The notes beneath the pieces were generated by a model. It worked only from the letters and a program-made list of their open reading frames with translations, did not search any database and was not told the origin of the DNA. From positions 1-21,066 of the forward strand of contig CAJMQT010000025.1 of the NCBI GenBank assembly GCA_905215655.1: DNA of 21,066 nucleotides, given 5' to 3'. A program made the translations under genes and the position numbers. This DNA is from an uncultured bacterium (lineage in GTDB: Bacteria > Bacteroidota > Bacteroidia > Bacteroidales > Bacteroidaceae). Shown here piece by piece: positions 15,156 through 21,066 of this stretch. The number at the start of each line of letters is the position of its first letter. Position 1 is the stretch's first letter.

Positions 15156-16004
15156 TTATTTTACCTGTATCACGAGGTACTTGCTCGTGCTCCAGAAGAG
15201 CTGCGGGTTGTTGATGCGGAGCACGTACTGCCCCTGTGAGTCGGTGCTCAGGGTGTAGCTGCTTGACGGGTGCATGGTCAGGATTTTTGCCGACTTGGAG
15301 TAGAGTTTGATTTCCTTGTCGATGCGGATGTCGACCTTCGTGAAGTAGTTTTTGTTGAAGTTAGACTGTAACACCTTACCCTTGACGAGGATGTTCTGCT
15401 CTTTCAGTTCTGATTTTGTACCGAAGACATACCACGCCGTATTAAGCTGTTTGTCCTGAGTGTTTATCGTCTGGGCCTTCTGTTCGTTGTCTCCTTTCAG
15501 GTTCTTAACGTCCGTGTTGAGCGAGCTTATCGTCATATCAAGCTCTTCGATGTGGATATCTTTCGCCTCGAGCTGGGCACGCAGGTCTTTAAGCTGATTG
15601 TCCTTTTCCTCCAACTGTTTGATAAGGTTGTCTACGGTGCGTTTCAGCTGCTCTCCGTTTACGGAACTTTCACGCAGCTGTCGGCGCAGTTTCTCTATCA
15701 GTTCGCGGTTCTGTGCGAGGCGTTCCTGTATGAATTTGATGTTCTCGCGGATACGTTGCGACTTGTCTGCGCCCTCTCCCTCTTTTGCAAGACTGACCTT
15801 TCCTTCCGCCTCGTTGATGAGTCTGAAACCGTCTTCAATGTCGTTGAAGATGCCCATCATATCGTTGATTTCATTGTCTTTCTGCTCTATGATCTTCTGC
15901 AACGAGTCGGTTCTATTGACATCAGGCGTCATTTCGCCGGCTTTTTCGTTCTTACATGCTGTGAAAGCAATAAGGCATGTGGCAATAAACAGTAACTTTT
16001 TCAT
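15156..16004 (-). CDS. Coiled-coil lipoprotein, Bacteroidales-specific
   Basis: A 282-residue exported protein. The signal sequence ends in a lipobox-like FTAC with Cys17, so it is probably lipid-anchored. Residues about 30-190 are a long charged coiled coil (for example IKFIQERLAQNRELIEKL, VDNLIKQLEEKDNQLKDL). The C-terminal 90 residues form a small beta-rich domain (WYVFGTKSELKEQNILVKGK ... SSSYTLSTDSQGQYVLRI). The layout resembles a Bacteroides family that I recall being annotated as Cbp1-type collagen-binding adhesins; this is recollection, not proof. It begins 10 bases after the rsmI stop and is followed 25 bases later by licD, so it is probably part of a three-gene transcript. Confidence 0.8.
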   Translation of the reverse strand: MKKLLFIATCLIAFTACKNEKAGEMTPDVNRTDSLQKIIEQKDNEINDMMGIFNDIEDGFRLINEAEGKVSLAKEGEGADKSQRIRENIKFIQERLAQNRELIEKLRRQLRESSVNGEQLKRTVDNLIKQLEEKDNQLKDLRAQLEAKDIHIEELDMTISSLNTDVKNLKGDNEQKAQTINTQDKQLNTAWYVFGTKSELKEQNILVKGKVLQSNFNKNYFTKVDIRIDKEIKLYSKSAKILTMHPSSSYTLSTDSQGQYVLRINNPQLFWSTSKYLVIQVK

Positions 16005-16014
16005 AATGATTTAT

Positions 16015-16707
16015 TTATTTGTTCTTACTTTCTTTATTATCTTTTCCCGCCACGATGATGACGAACTCGCCACGCGGAGCCGTCTCGTTAAAGTGTGCGA
16101 TGACTTCTTCCAGCGTGCCGCGCACGCTCTCTTCATGTATCTTTGATATCTCTCGACACACGCTGACACGGCGGTCGGCACCGAAATATTCGGCAAACTG
16201 TCCGAGCGTCTTCACCACACGATAAGGCGACTCGTAGAAAATCATCGTGCGGCTTTCATCTTTCAGGCTTTCAAGACGCGAGGCGCGACCCTTCTTCTGA
16301 GGCAGGAAACCCTCGAAACAGAAACGGTCGCAAGGCAGCCCCGACGATACCAGAGCCGGCACAAAAGCCGTGGCGCCGGGCAGACATTGCACCGTTACGC
16401 CGGCATTTACTGCCTCACGAATTAAGAAGAAACCGGGATCACTGATGCCGGGGGTTCCCGCATCACTTATAAGAGCCGCCGTGGCGCCGGCTCGCAGACG
16501 GTCGACAACTGCGGCGGAAGTGCCGTGCTCGTTGAACTTATGGTGCGCCATAAGTCTTGTCTTGATATCAAAATGTTTCAGAAGAATGCCCGATGTGCGA
16601 GTGTCTTCCGCCAAAACAAAGTCTGCCTCCCGAAGGATGCGGACGGCACGAAGCGTCATATCTTCCATGTTTCCCACCGGAGTGGGCACGATGTATAACA
16701 AGCCCAT
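16015..16707 (-). CDS. rsmI: 16S rRNA (cytidine-1402 2'-O) methyltransferase
   Basis: A 230-residue SAM-dependent enzyme that methylates the 2'-O of C1402 in 16S rRNA. The N-terminal signature GLLYIVPTPVGNMEDMTLRA, the AEDTRTSGILL segment, SDAGTPGISDPG, and SGLPCDRFCFEGFLPQKKG are all typical. The ATG at 16707 gives MGLLYIVPTP, matching family starts; another in-frame ATG at 16719 would add four residues. A minus-strand promoter lies about 75 bases upstream. It is the first gene of the probable rsmI-lipoprotein-licD transcript. Confidence 0.95.
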   Translation of the reverse strand: MGLLYIVPTPVGNMEDMTLRAVRILREADFVLAEDTRTSGILLKHFDIKTRLMAHHKFNEHGTSAAVVDRLRAGATAALISDAGTPGISDPGFFLIREAVNAGVTVQCLPGATAFVPALVSSGLPCDRFCFEGFLPQKKGRASRLESLKDESRTMIFYESPYRVVKTLGQFAEYFGADRRVSVCREISKIHEESVRGTLEEVIAHFNETAPRGEFVIIVAGKDNKESKNK

Positions 16708-16782
16708 AATCAGAAACATTTATATTGCCGGCGAAAGAGCTGTCGTTCGGAACGCCGTTTTCGCGACAATGCTTACTTATTG

Positions 16783-16812
16783 CAAAAGTAAATAAATAAT
16801 CAGCCATAACAA
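16783..16812 (-). promoter_or_regulatory. rsmI promoter
   Basis: Read on the minus strand: TTG (plus 16810-16812), a 19-base gap, then TACTTTTG (plus 16783-16790). This is a full Bacteroidota consensus and gives a leader of roughly 60-70 bases to the rsmI start. Confidence 0.72.
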
Positions 16813-16829
16813 AAAAAGAGTATATTTCT

Positions 16830-16860
16830 TTGCAATTTTTAAAACGTCTTTGTAATTTTG
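16830..16860 (+). promoter_or_regulatory. Thymidine kinase promoter, abutting the start codon
   Basis: TTG at 16830-16832, a 20-base gap, and TAATTTTG at 16853-16860 match the consensus exactly. The ATG is at 16868, only 7 bases after the box, so the transcript would begin at or next to the start codon. Confidence 0.7.
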
Positions 16861-16867
16861 CGCCATT

Positions 16868-17449
16868 ATGAATAACAATCTGACAGGCGAGACACACCGC
16901 CCGGGACGCATAGAAGTGATATGCGGCTCGATGTTCTCGGGCAAAACGGAAGAGTTGATAAGGCGACTGAAAAGAGCCGAGTTTGCCAAACAAAAGGTGG
17001 AAATATTCAAGCCGGCGATAGACACACGCTATTCCGACCTTGAAGTGGTGAGCCATGACCGCCACTCGATACTCAGTACGCCGGTAGACTCGTCATCGTC
17101 AATACTCCTGCTCTCGTCAGACATCGAGGTGGTAGGCATCGACGAGGCACAGTTTTTCGATGAAGGCATAGTGCAGGTGTGCAACGAACTTGCGAACAAA
17201 GGTGTGCGCGTAATCGTTGCCGGACTTGACATGGACTTTAAAGGTGTGCCCTTCGGACCGATGCCGGCACTCTGCGCGATAGCCGACGACGTGACAAAGG
17301 TACACGCAATCTGCGTAAGATGCGGAGCGCTCGCCTACGTCAGCCACCGTCTTGTCGCAAATGACAAGCGCGTGATGCTGGGCGAACAGAGCGAGTATGA
17401 GCCGCTCTGCCGCGAGTGTTACCGCAAGGCGGAAGAGCAGAACAAGTAA
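16868..17449 (+). CDS. tdk: Thymidine kinase (TK1-like, type II)
   Basis: A 193-residue cytosolic enzyme that phosphorylates thymidine with ATP in pyrimidine salvage. The P-loop is GSMFSGKT at 20-27 (Lys26), followed by Walker B DEAQFF with the catalytic Glu region and the lasso/zinc cysteines CVRC and CREC near the C-terminus. FGPMP and the AGLDMDFKG segments are typical of the family. The ATG at 16868 is close to a strong promoter, leaving almost no leader; the next Met in frame is residue 22, inside the P-loop, so this start is required. The AI-2E-family gene follows after 19 bases. Confidence 0.95.
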   Translation: MNNNLTGETHRPGRIEVICGSMFSGKTEELIRRLKRAEFAKQKVEIFKPAIDTRYSDLEVVSHDRHSILSTPVDSSSSILLLSSDIEVVGIDEAQFFDEGIVQVCNELANKGVRVIVAGLDMDFKGVPFGPMPALCAIADDVTKVHAICVRCGALAYVSHRLVANDKRVMLGEQSEYEPLCRECYRKAEEQNK

Positions 17450-17468
17450 AACAGAAAGGAGCCATGAT

Positions 17469-18560
17469 ATGTTTGAAGACAGAATAACCTTCGACAAGTT
17501 CATTCGTTGGACGCTTACGGCATTGCTGGTCATAGCCGTCATTGTTGCCGTCAACTATCTCAGCAGCGTTCTTCTGCCGTTTTTCATCGCATGGTTTCTT
17601 GCCTATCTGCTCTACCCTATCGTCAAATTCGTTCAATATAAGATGCACGTGCCCACCCGCGCGCTGTCAATCATTGTGACATTAATCTTCGTCATCGCCG
17701 TAATAACAGGCATTTTTTACCTTATTATTCCGCCGATGATCGACCAGTTCGAGCGTTTTGGCGACATTGTCTCGCATTATCTGCACAAAAAAACGCACAT
17801 AAGCAATTATCCGCTTGCTATCCAGCAATGGGTGACGGAAAACGGCGAAGAGATACAACGCTTCTTCAAACAGAAAGACGTGACTGATGCCATCAAGACG
17901 GCAATGCCCAAAGTGTTCAGCATTCTTGGAGAAACCGCCAACTTGATAATAAGCATTGTGGCTTCGCTTATCACCCTTATGTACATGTTCTTCATTCTTC
18001 TTGACTATGAATATCTGTCATCCAAATGGATAAAGATATTCCCGATGAAGGCACGCCCGTTCTGGAAAGAACTGATGAGCGACGTTGAGCGCGAACTGAA
18101 CAACTACATCCGCGGTCAGTCGTTGGTGGCTTTCAGCATGGGAATACTGTTCTGCATCGGCTTCACAATCATCGACTTCCCGATGGCCATCGGTCTCGGA
18201 ATTCTTATCGGCATAATGGATCTCGTGCCGTACCTCCACACTTTCGCGCTTATTCCTACCGTTTTTCTCGCGCTGTTGAAAGCAGCCGACACCGGACAGA
18301 ACTTCTGGGTGATACTTGCCGGCGCCGTAGCGGTATTCTGCATCGTGCAAGTCATAATCGACATGGTCATTACTCCGAAGATAATGGGCAAGGCGATGGG
18401 ACTCAATCCCGCGATCCTGCTGCTCTCTTTATCGGTATGGGGCACTCTGCTCGGCTTTATCGGACTGATTGTAGCTCTGCCGCTTACCACAATCCTGATA
18501 GCCTATTACCAGCGCTACGTCACCAAAGAAAGCGGGCACACGCCGCCTGCGGAAGGATAA
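17469..18560 (+). CDS. AI-2E family (PerM/TqsA-like) membrane protein
   Basis: A 363-residue inner-membrane protein. Hydrophobic segments lie near 17-50 (two helices), 62-85, then, after a soluble stretch, at about 155-185, 210-245, 260-285 and 305-345, the usual AI-2E layout of about eight helices. Members include an autoinducer-2 exporter, sodium-linked and other transporters, so the substrate cannot be assigned. The start at 17469 is preferred because AAAGGAG stands 7-8 bases upstream; an open frame reaches back into tdk without ribosome signal. It is probably co-transcribed with tdk. Confidence 0.9.
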   Translation: MFEDRITFDKFIRWTLTALLVIAVIVAVNYLSSVLLPFFIAWFLAYLLYPIVKFVQYKMHVPTRALSIIVTLIFVIAVITGIFYLIIPPMIDQFERFGDIVSHYLHKKTHISNYPLAIQQWVTENGEEIQRFFKQKDVTDAIKTAMPKVFSILGETANLIISIVASLITLMYMFFILLDYEYLSSKWIKIFPMKARPFWKELMSDVERELNNYIRGQSLVAFSMGILFCIGFTIIDFPMAIGLGILIGIMDLVPYLHTFALIPTVFLALLKAADTGQNFWVILAGAVAVFCIVQVIIDMVITPKIMGKAMGLNPAILLLSLSVWGTLLGFIGLIVALPLTTILIAYYQRYVTKESGHTPPAEG

Positions 18561-18579
18561 AAAGCGTACAGTCTTTCCT

Positions 18580-18645
18580 CAATAATCCGCCGGACGTTTT
18601 GCAATAACTCGTCGGGTGTTTTGCAATAACTCGTCGGGTGTTTTG
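18580..18645. repeat. 22-base tandem repeat upstream of tRNA-Lys
   Basis: Two identical 22-base units (18602-18623 and 18624-18645) begin CAATAACTCGTCGGGTG and end TTTTG; a diverged third unit precedes them (18580-18601), and a fragment (CAGCA) follows. They lie between the AI-2E gene and the tRNA promoter. The period equals that of the array at 11507-11582, though the sequences differ. Confidence 0.92.
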
Positions 18646-18718
18646 CAGCAAAAAACCTACAAAAACATGACCGGCAACAAATAAATTGCAGAAAAACAGC
18701 AAAAAAATCGTCAATAAT

Positions 18719-18749
18719 TTGGTACTTTAATAAAAATACCATACCTTTG
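18719..18749 (+). promoter_or_regulatory. tRNA-Lys promoter
   Basis: TTG at 18719-18721, a 20-base gap, and TACCTTTG at 18742-18749 fit the consensus fully, about 30 bases upstream of the tRNA. Confidence 0.8.
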
Positions 18750-18780
18750 CACTCGCTTTACAAAACAAGTGAAGTGGTAA

Positions 18781-18856
18781 GATCCGTTAGCTCAGCTGGT
18801 AGAGCACAACACTTTTAATGTTGGGGTCTTGGGTTCGAGCCCCAAACGGATCACCA
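18781..18856 (+). tRNA. tRNA-Lys, anticodon UUU
   Basis: A complete cloverleaf: acceptor GATCCGT/ACGGATC, D stem GCTC/GAGC, anticodon stem CAACA/TGTTG with loop CTTTTAA (anticodon TTT), T stem TTGGG/CCCAA with loop TTCGAGC, discriminator A and encoded CCA at 18854-18856. All stems pair perfectly. The integrase gene downstream suggests that the 3' end of this tRNA is an attachment site. Confidence 0.97.
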
Positions 18857-18859
18857 AAG

Positions 18860-18890
18860 AAGGTCTTCAGCAATGAAGACCTTTTCTTTT
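18860..18890 (+). terminator. Terminator of tRNA-Lys
   Basis: AAGGTCTTCA (18860-18869) pairs perfectly with TGAAGACCTT (18874-18883) around a GCAA loop, followed by TTCTTTT. It lies 4 bases after the tRNA CCA. Confidence 0.8.
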
Positions 18891-18901
18891 CAAAAATATT
18901 C

Positions 18902-18945
18902 ACTGCCTCTGATGCTCAGTCAGTTATCCATTCTTTTGAGGCAGT
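18902..18945. repeat. 8-base inverted repeat near the element boundary
   Basis: ACTGCCTC (18902-18909) and GAGGCAGT (18938-18945) are perfect complements around a 28-base spacer. It lies between the tRNA terminator and the integrase. It may be a binding site or chance. Confidence 0.45.
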
Positions 18946-18954
18946 ATATAAGGT

Positions 18955-19068
18955 GGTAACACCATCAAAAAAAAACGAGAAAAAGCGACACACTTGGACG
19001 TAAAAAGCCCCCTCGGGACGGTTTTTGTGTTACCGTAGCTGTGTTACCAATCTCACAAATGTGTTACC
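18955..19068. repeat. TGTGTTACC direct repeats before the integrase (candidate recombinase sites)
   Basis: TGTGTTACC occurs at 19026-19034, 19040-19048 and 19060-19068, the last ending 3 bases before the integrase ATG. The inverse core GGTAACA occurs at 18955-18961. Tyrosine recombinases of integrative elements use short repeated arm sites near the attachment core; the role here is inferred. The same region holds an imperfect hairpin (AAAAAGCC ... GGTTTTT, about 19002-19026). Confidence 0.6.
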
Positions 19069-19071
19069 ATT

Positions 19072-20247
19072 ATGAGTAAGTACGTCAGATTATTCTTCAA
19101 CCGGAAGAAGAAAGCCACAACAACAGTGGCAGGAGCCATTGAAATCGTAGTTTGCCTACAAAGGGAACGCTGTTATTTTCATTCAGGACATAACGTTACC
19201 CTCGACCAATGGGAGAATGGAATGGTGGTTAATCATCCGCGTGCCGTTGTTATCAATGAGGAAATCCAAAAGAAAGTGACAGAGTTTGAGCATATTCTTA
19301 TAGCCATGCAGGTGAATAAGGATGATATGACCATTGCCCAATTCAAAACATACCTAAGTGCAGACGGTGGCAATCGCCGTAATTTTATGGCATGGCTCAG
19401 GGAACGTATCAATAATCGTCCGCTTCGCGAAGGTACTCGAAAAGGGCATTTAACCACATACAAAGCACTTGAACGATTCGACAAGTTCAAAACCTTTGAT
19501 GATGTAACCTTGCAACATATCTATCAGTTCGACCTTTTCATAAGGGAGGAGCAAACCTGTACGATGAAAGGGAAGCCAATCATAAGAAGCCAGGCTGCCA
19601 TCCACAACTATCACAAACGGTTTAAGTCGTATGTAGCTGAAGCTTTCCGTCTCGGACTTATCAAGGAAAATCCATACGAGCGTTTTCAAGATAAACGTGG
19701 GGAGAAAAGCGACCGTCCTCACCTCACCGAAGCACAAGTGAAAAAGCTAATCCGGATGCGGGAAGAAAGCACGGATGCCGTAATGAACAGGTATCTTGAC
19801 TTCTTTCTCTTCCAGACTTTTACAGGCATGGCATATAGCGATGCCAAATCATTCGATTATGAACAGCACGTTGTCACCATTGATGGCAAAGATTACATTG
19901 ACGGACATCGTATAAAGACAGGAAATGAGTTTGTAACCCCCATTCTACCAATTACACAGAAAATCTTGGAACGTAACAATTACAAGATGGAAATAACCTC
20001 CAATCAGAAATACAACCAATTCCTTAAAGGTATAGGCTTGGCTCTCAATTGTTCTTTCCCATTAACCACACATATTGCCCGCCATACATTCGCCTGTACG
20101 GTGGCTCTCGGACAGGGTATATCCAAAGAGGTATTACAATTTATGATGGGGCATACCTCAATAAAGACAACTGAAATTTATGCAAAGTTGCCAATGCAAT
20201 ATGTGTCGCAGAATATTGGGGATAAGATGTTCAGAGCGTGGAAGTAA
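19072..20247 (+). CDS. Tyrosine recombinase/integrase, Bacteroidales mobile-element type
   Basis: A 391-residue site-specific recombinase. The N-terminal arm domain (about 1-95) is the Arm-DNA-binding type of Bacteroidales integrases. A SAM-like core-binding domain follows (about 105-205), then the catalytic domain. Catalytic residues seen are Lys282 (RIKTG), His334-x-x-Arg337 (HIARHTFA), His361 (GHTSIKTT) and nucleophile Tyr370 (TEIYAK). The first catalytic Arg is absent: FTGMAYSD has Ala254 where many relatives have Arg (TGLRYSD). Loss of this Arg is known in Bacteroides recombinases such as IntDOT, so it does not imply inactivity. The gene lies 215 bases after tRNA-Lys and points away from it, the arrangement of an element integrated at the tRNA. 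A hairpin terminator follows. Confidence 0.94.
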   Translation: MSKYVRLFFNRKKKATTTVAGAIEIVVCLQRERCYFHSGHNVTLDQWENGMVVNHPRAVVINEEIQKKVTEFEHILIAMQVNKDDMTIAQFKTYLSADGGNRRNFMAWLRERINNRPLREGTRKGHLTTYKALERFDKFKTFDDVTLQHIYQFDLFIREEQTCTMKGKPIIRSQAAIHNYHKRFKSYVAEAFRLGLIKENPYERFQDKRGEKSDRPHLTEAQVKKLIRMREESTDAVMNRYLDFFLFQTFTGMAYSDAKSFDYEQHVVTIDGKDYIDGHRIKTGNEFVTPILPITQKILERNNYKMEITSNQKYNQFLKGIGLALNCSFPLTTHIARHTFACTVALGQGISKEVLQFMMGHTSIKTTEIYAKLPMQYVSQNIGDKMFRAWK

Positions 20248-20253
20248 AAATTC

Positions 20254-20286
20254 AAAAGGGAGATGATGAAAAACATCTCCTTTTTG
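20254..20286 (+). terminator. Terminator of the integrase gene
   Basis: GGAGATG (20259-20265) pairs with CATCTCC (20274-20280), extended by A/T pairs and one G-U, followed by TTTTTG. It begins 7 bases after the stop codon. The rest of 20287-20436 shows no gene that I can support. Confidence 0.82.
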
Positions 20287-20436
20287 TTTGCTATTTATGC
20301 AGATGGCAAATTAACGATAATCAATTGTCAAGGAATTTCTTACTACTGCTGAAAATCAATATTATATACAGTCCAAGAAACAAGCCGGGTACATTAACTC
20401 CCGGAAAACAACTTAAAGATGGTGACAAGGGTTCGA

Positions 20437-20883
20437 TTATTTCAATTTCCTGACTATCTCCCTACATCCTTTCTCGATGGTATTGAAGCATGTGTAATAT
20501 ACCTGTGCTGACTGATAGTGAGGATCCGGGAGGTCTGAAGATTCTCCGAAACAGATGTCGTTAAATAATGCGATACAATTCCAATGTGATGGATCCAATA
20601 ACCGTATCACTTCGGTCTTATGTTGCCTTGTCATAACAATGATTCGGTCTGCTGCATTAACCAATTCCGCAGTTATCATCACAGCCTTACCACCCATCGA
20701 ATATCCATGCTCCGCCGCTATTTGACACATGATTCCTTCACGTTCTTGTCCGTATGGAACATCTGTTCCACATGACGACACCTCAATGTCCTCAAGATTC
20801 TTTTCTTGAATCATTTTTCTCAAAATGACCTCGGCAACTGCCGAGCGGCTTGCATTACCGGTACACACAAATACGATTTTCAT
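20437..20883 (-). CDS. Low-molecular-weight protein tyrosine phosphatase family protein
   Basis: A 148-residue cytosolic protein. The P-loop CTGNASRS at 7-14 gives the C-x5-R active site (Cys7, Arg13), and the general acid is Asp120 in DLPDPHY. This fold includes tyrosine phosphatases and arsenate reductases; without the extra cysteine set of thioredoxin-coupled ArsC being evident, phosphatase is the safer call. It lies 30 bases after the transporter gene on the same strand, so the two are probably one transcript. It is on the integrase side of tRNA-Lys and may be element cargo. Confidence 0.9.
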   Translation of the reverse strand: MKIVFVCTGNASRSAVAEVILRKMIQEKNLEDIEVSSCGTDVPYGQEREGIMCQIAAEHGYSMGGKAVMITAELVNAADRIIVMTRQHKTEVIRLLDPSHWNCIALFNDICFGESSDLPDPHYQSAQVYYTCFNTIEKGCREIVRKLK

Positions 20884-20913
20884 TGGAGCGAATTTATTTA
20901 TAAAATGAATATG

Positions 20914-21066
20914 TTACATTCCAGCCGGATCAACTTTTTGTTTTGAGCAATTGACAAGGAGAGAAGCCACTATGAAAAATATTCCCGTGCATACTACACC
21001 TGTCCACCCATAATGCTGCCAAGACAGACCGGAAACGAATGTACCGGCAGAACCACCCAAAAAGTA
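20914..21066 (-). CDS. Major facilitator superfamily transporter, C-terminal end (partial)
   Basis: The last 50 residues of a gene that continues beyond the window, ending at the stop 20914-20916. They contain GGSAGTFVSGLSWQHYGW, typical of the loop and helix 11-12 region of MFS drug-type transporters, then a hydrophobic helix (GVVCTGIFFIVASLLVNC) and a short polar tail. The 5' part is not seen, so substrate cannot be judged. It is upstream of the phosphatase gene in the same direction. Confidence 0.75.
   Translation of the reverse strand, partial: YFLGGSAGTFVSGLSWQHYGWTGVVCTGIFFIVASLLVNCSKQKVDPAGM

Noticed and set aside
18580..18645. CRISPR array
   Set aside because: Units are 22 bases directly joined without unique spacers, and no cas gene is present.
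20238..20453. 71-codon plus-strand open frame overlapping the integrase end
   Set aside because: It runs through the integrase terminator hairpin and into the antisense phosphatase gene, with no family features.

Overview
The window looks like chromosome of a member of the Bacteroidales, most likely Prevotellaceae-like. This rests on three things: promoters of the Bacteroidota type (TTG, about 20 bases, then TAnnTTTG) ahead of several genes; start sites that mostly lack a Shine-Dalgarno sequence; and gene content such as type IX secretion regulators, a DUF4143 ATPase and a Bacteroidales-type coiled-coil lipoprotein. The genus is an inference; no rRNA is present.

Layout. (1) 1-2711: a stand-alone, single-polypeptide restriction-modification enzyme (nuclease, N6-adenine methylase and one recognition domain) with its own promoter. 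A 17-bp hairpin terminator separates it from a convergent gene. (2) 2712-3569, minus: a secreted SGNH/GDSL hydrolase. (3) 3660-11338, plus: aroA behind a duplicated promoter/leader unit, a small Cys-rich membrane protein, a long TPR lipoprotein of the PorW/SprE family, the response regulator PorX (REC plus PglZ domains), and the tRNA-modification ATPase TsaE. A very long inverted repeat lies between porW and porX. (4) 11339-12758: an array of palindromes spaced every 22 bases, then a GT4-type glycosyltransferase. (5) 12759-14239: A/T-rich 32-33-base tandem repeats leading into the promoter of an AAA/DUF4143 ATPase. (6) 14285-16719, minus: rsmI, a coiled-coil lipoprotein and a LicD-family protein, closely spaced like an operon. 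(7) 16720-18560, plus: thymidine kinase and an AI-2E-family membrane protein, divergent from rsmI across a region with a promoter for each side. (8) 18561-18856: a second 22-base repeat array and tRNA-Lys(UUU). (9) 18857-21066: a tyrosine recombinase directly downstream of the tRNA, with repeated TGTGTTACC motifs before its start, then a low-molecular-weight phosphatase and the 3' end of a major-facilitator transporter on the minus strand. Region 9 has the shape of the left end of an element integrated at tRNA-Lys.

How the genes relate. PorW/SprE and PorX are known parts of type IX secretion and its regulation, and here they sit head to tail in a housekeeping cluster. The glycosyltransferase and LicD protein point to surface polysaccharide work but are not in one operon. 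The restriction enzyme, the DUF4143 ATPase and the integrase region look more A/T-rich by eye than the aroA-porX block, consistent with accessory origin. I found no CRISPR array, no transposase and no clearly new defence system. The least explained signals are non-coding: the two 22-base-period arrays, the 46-base-arm hairpin, the duplicated aroA leader and the repeats before the DUF4143 gene.
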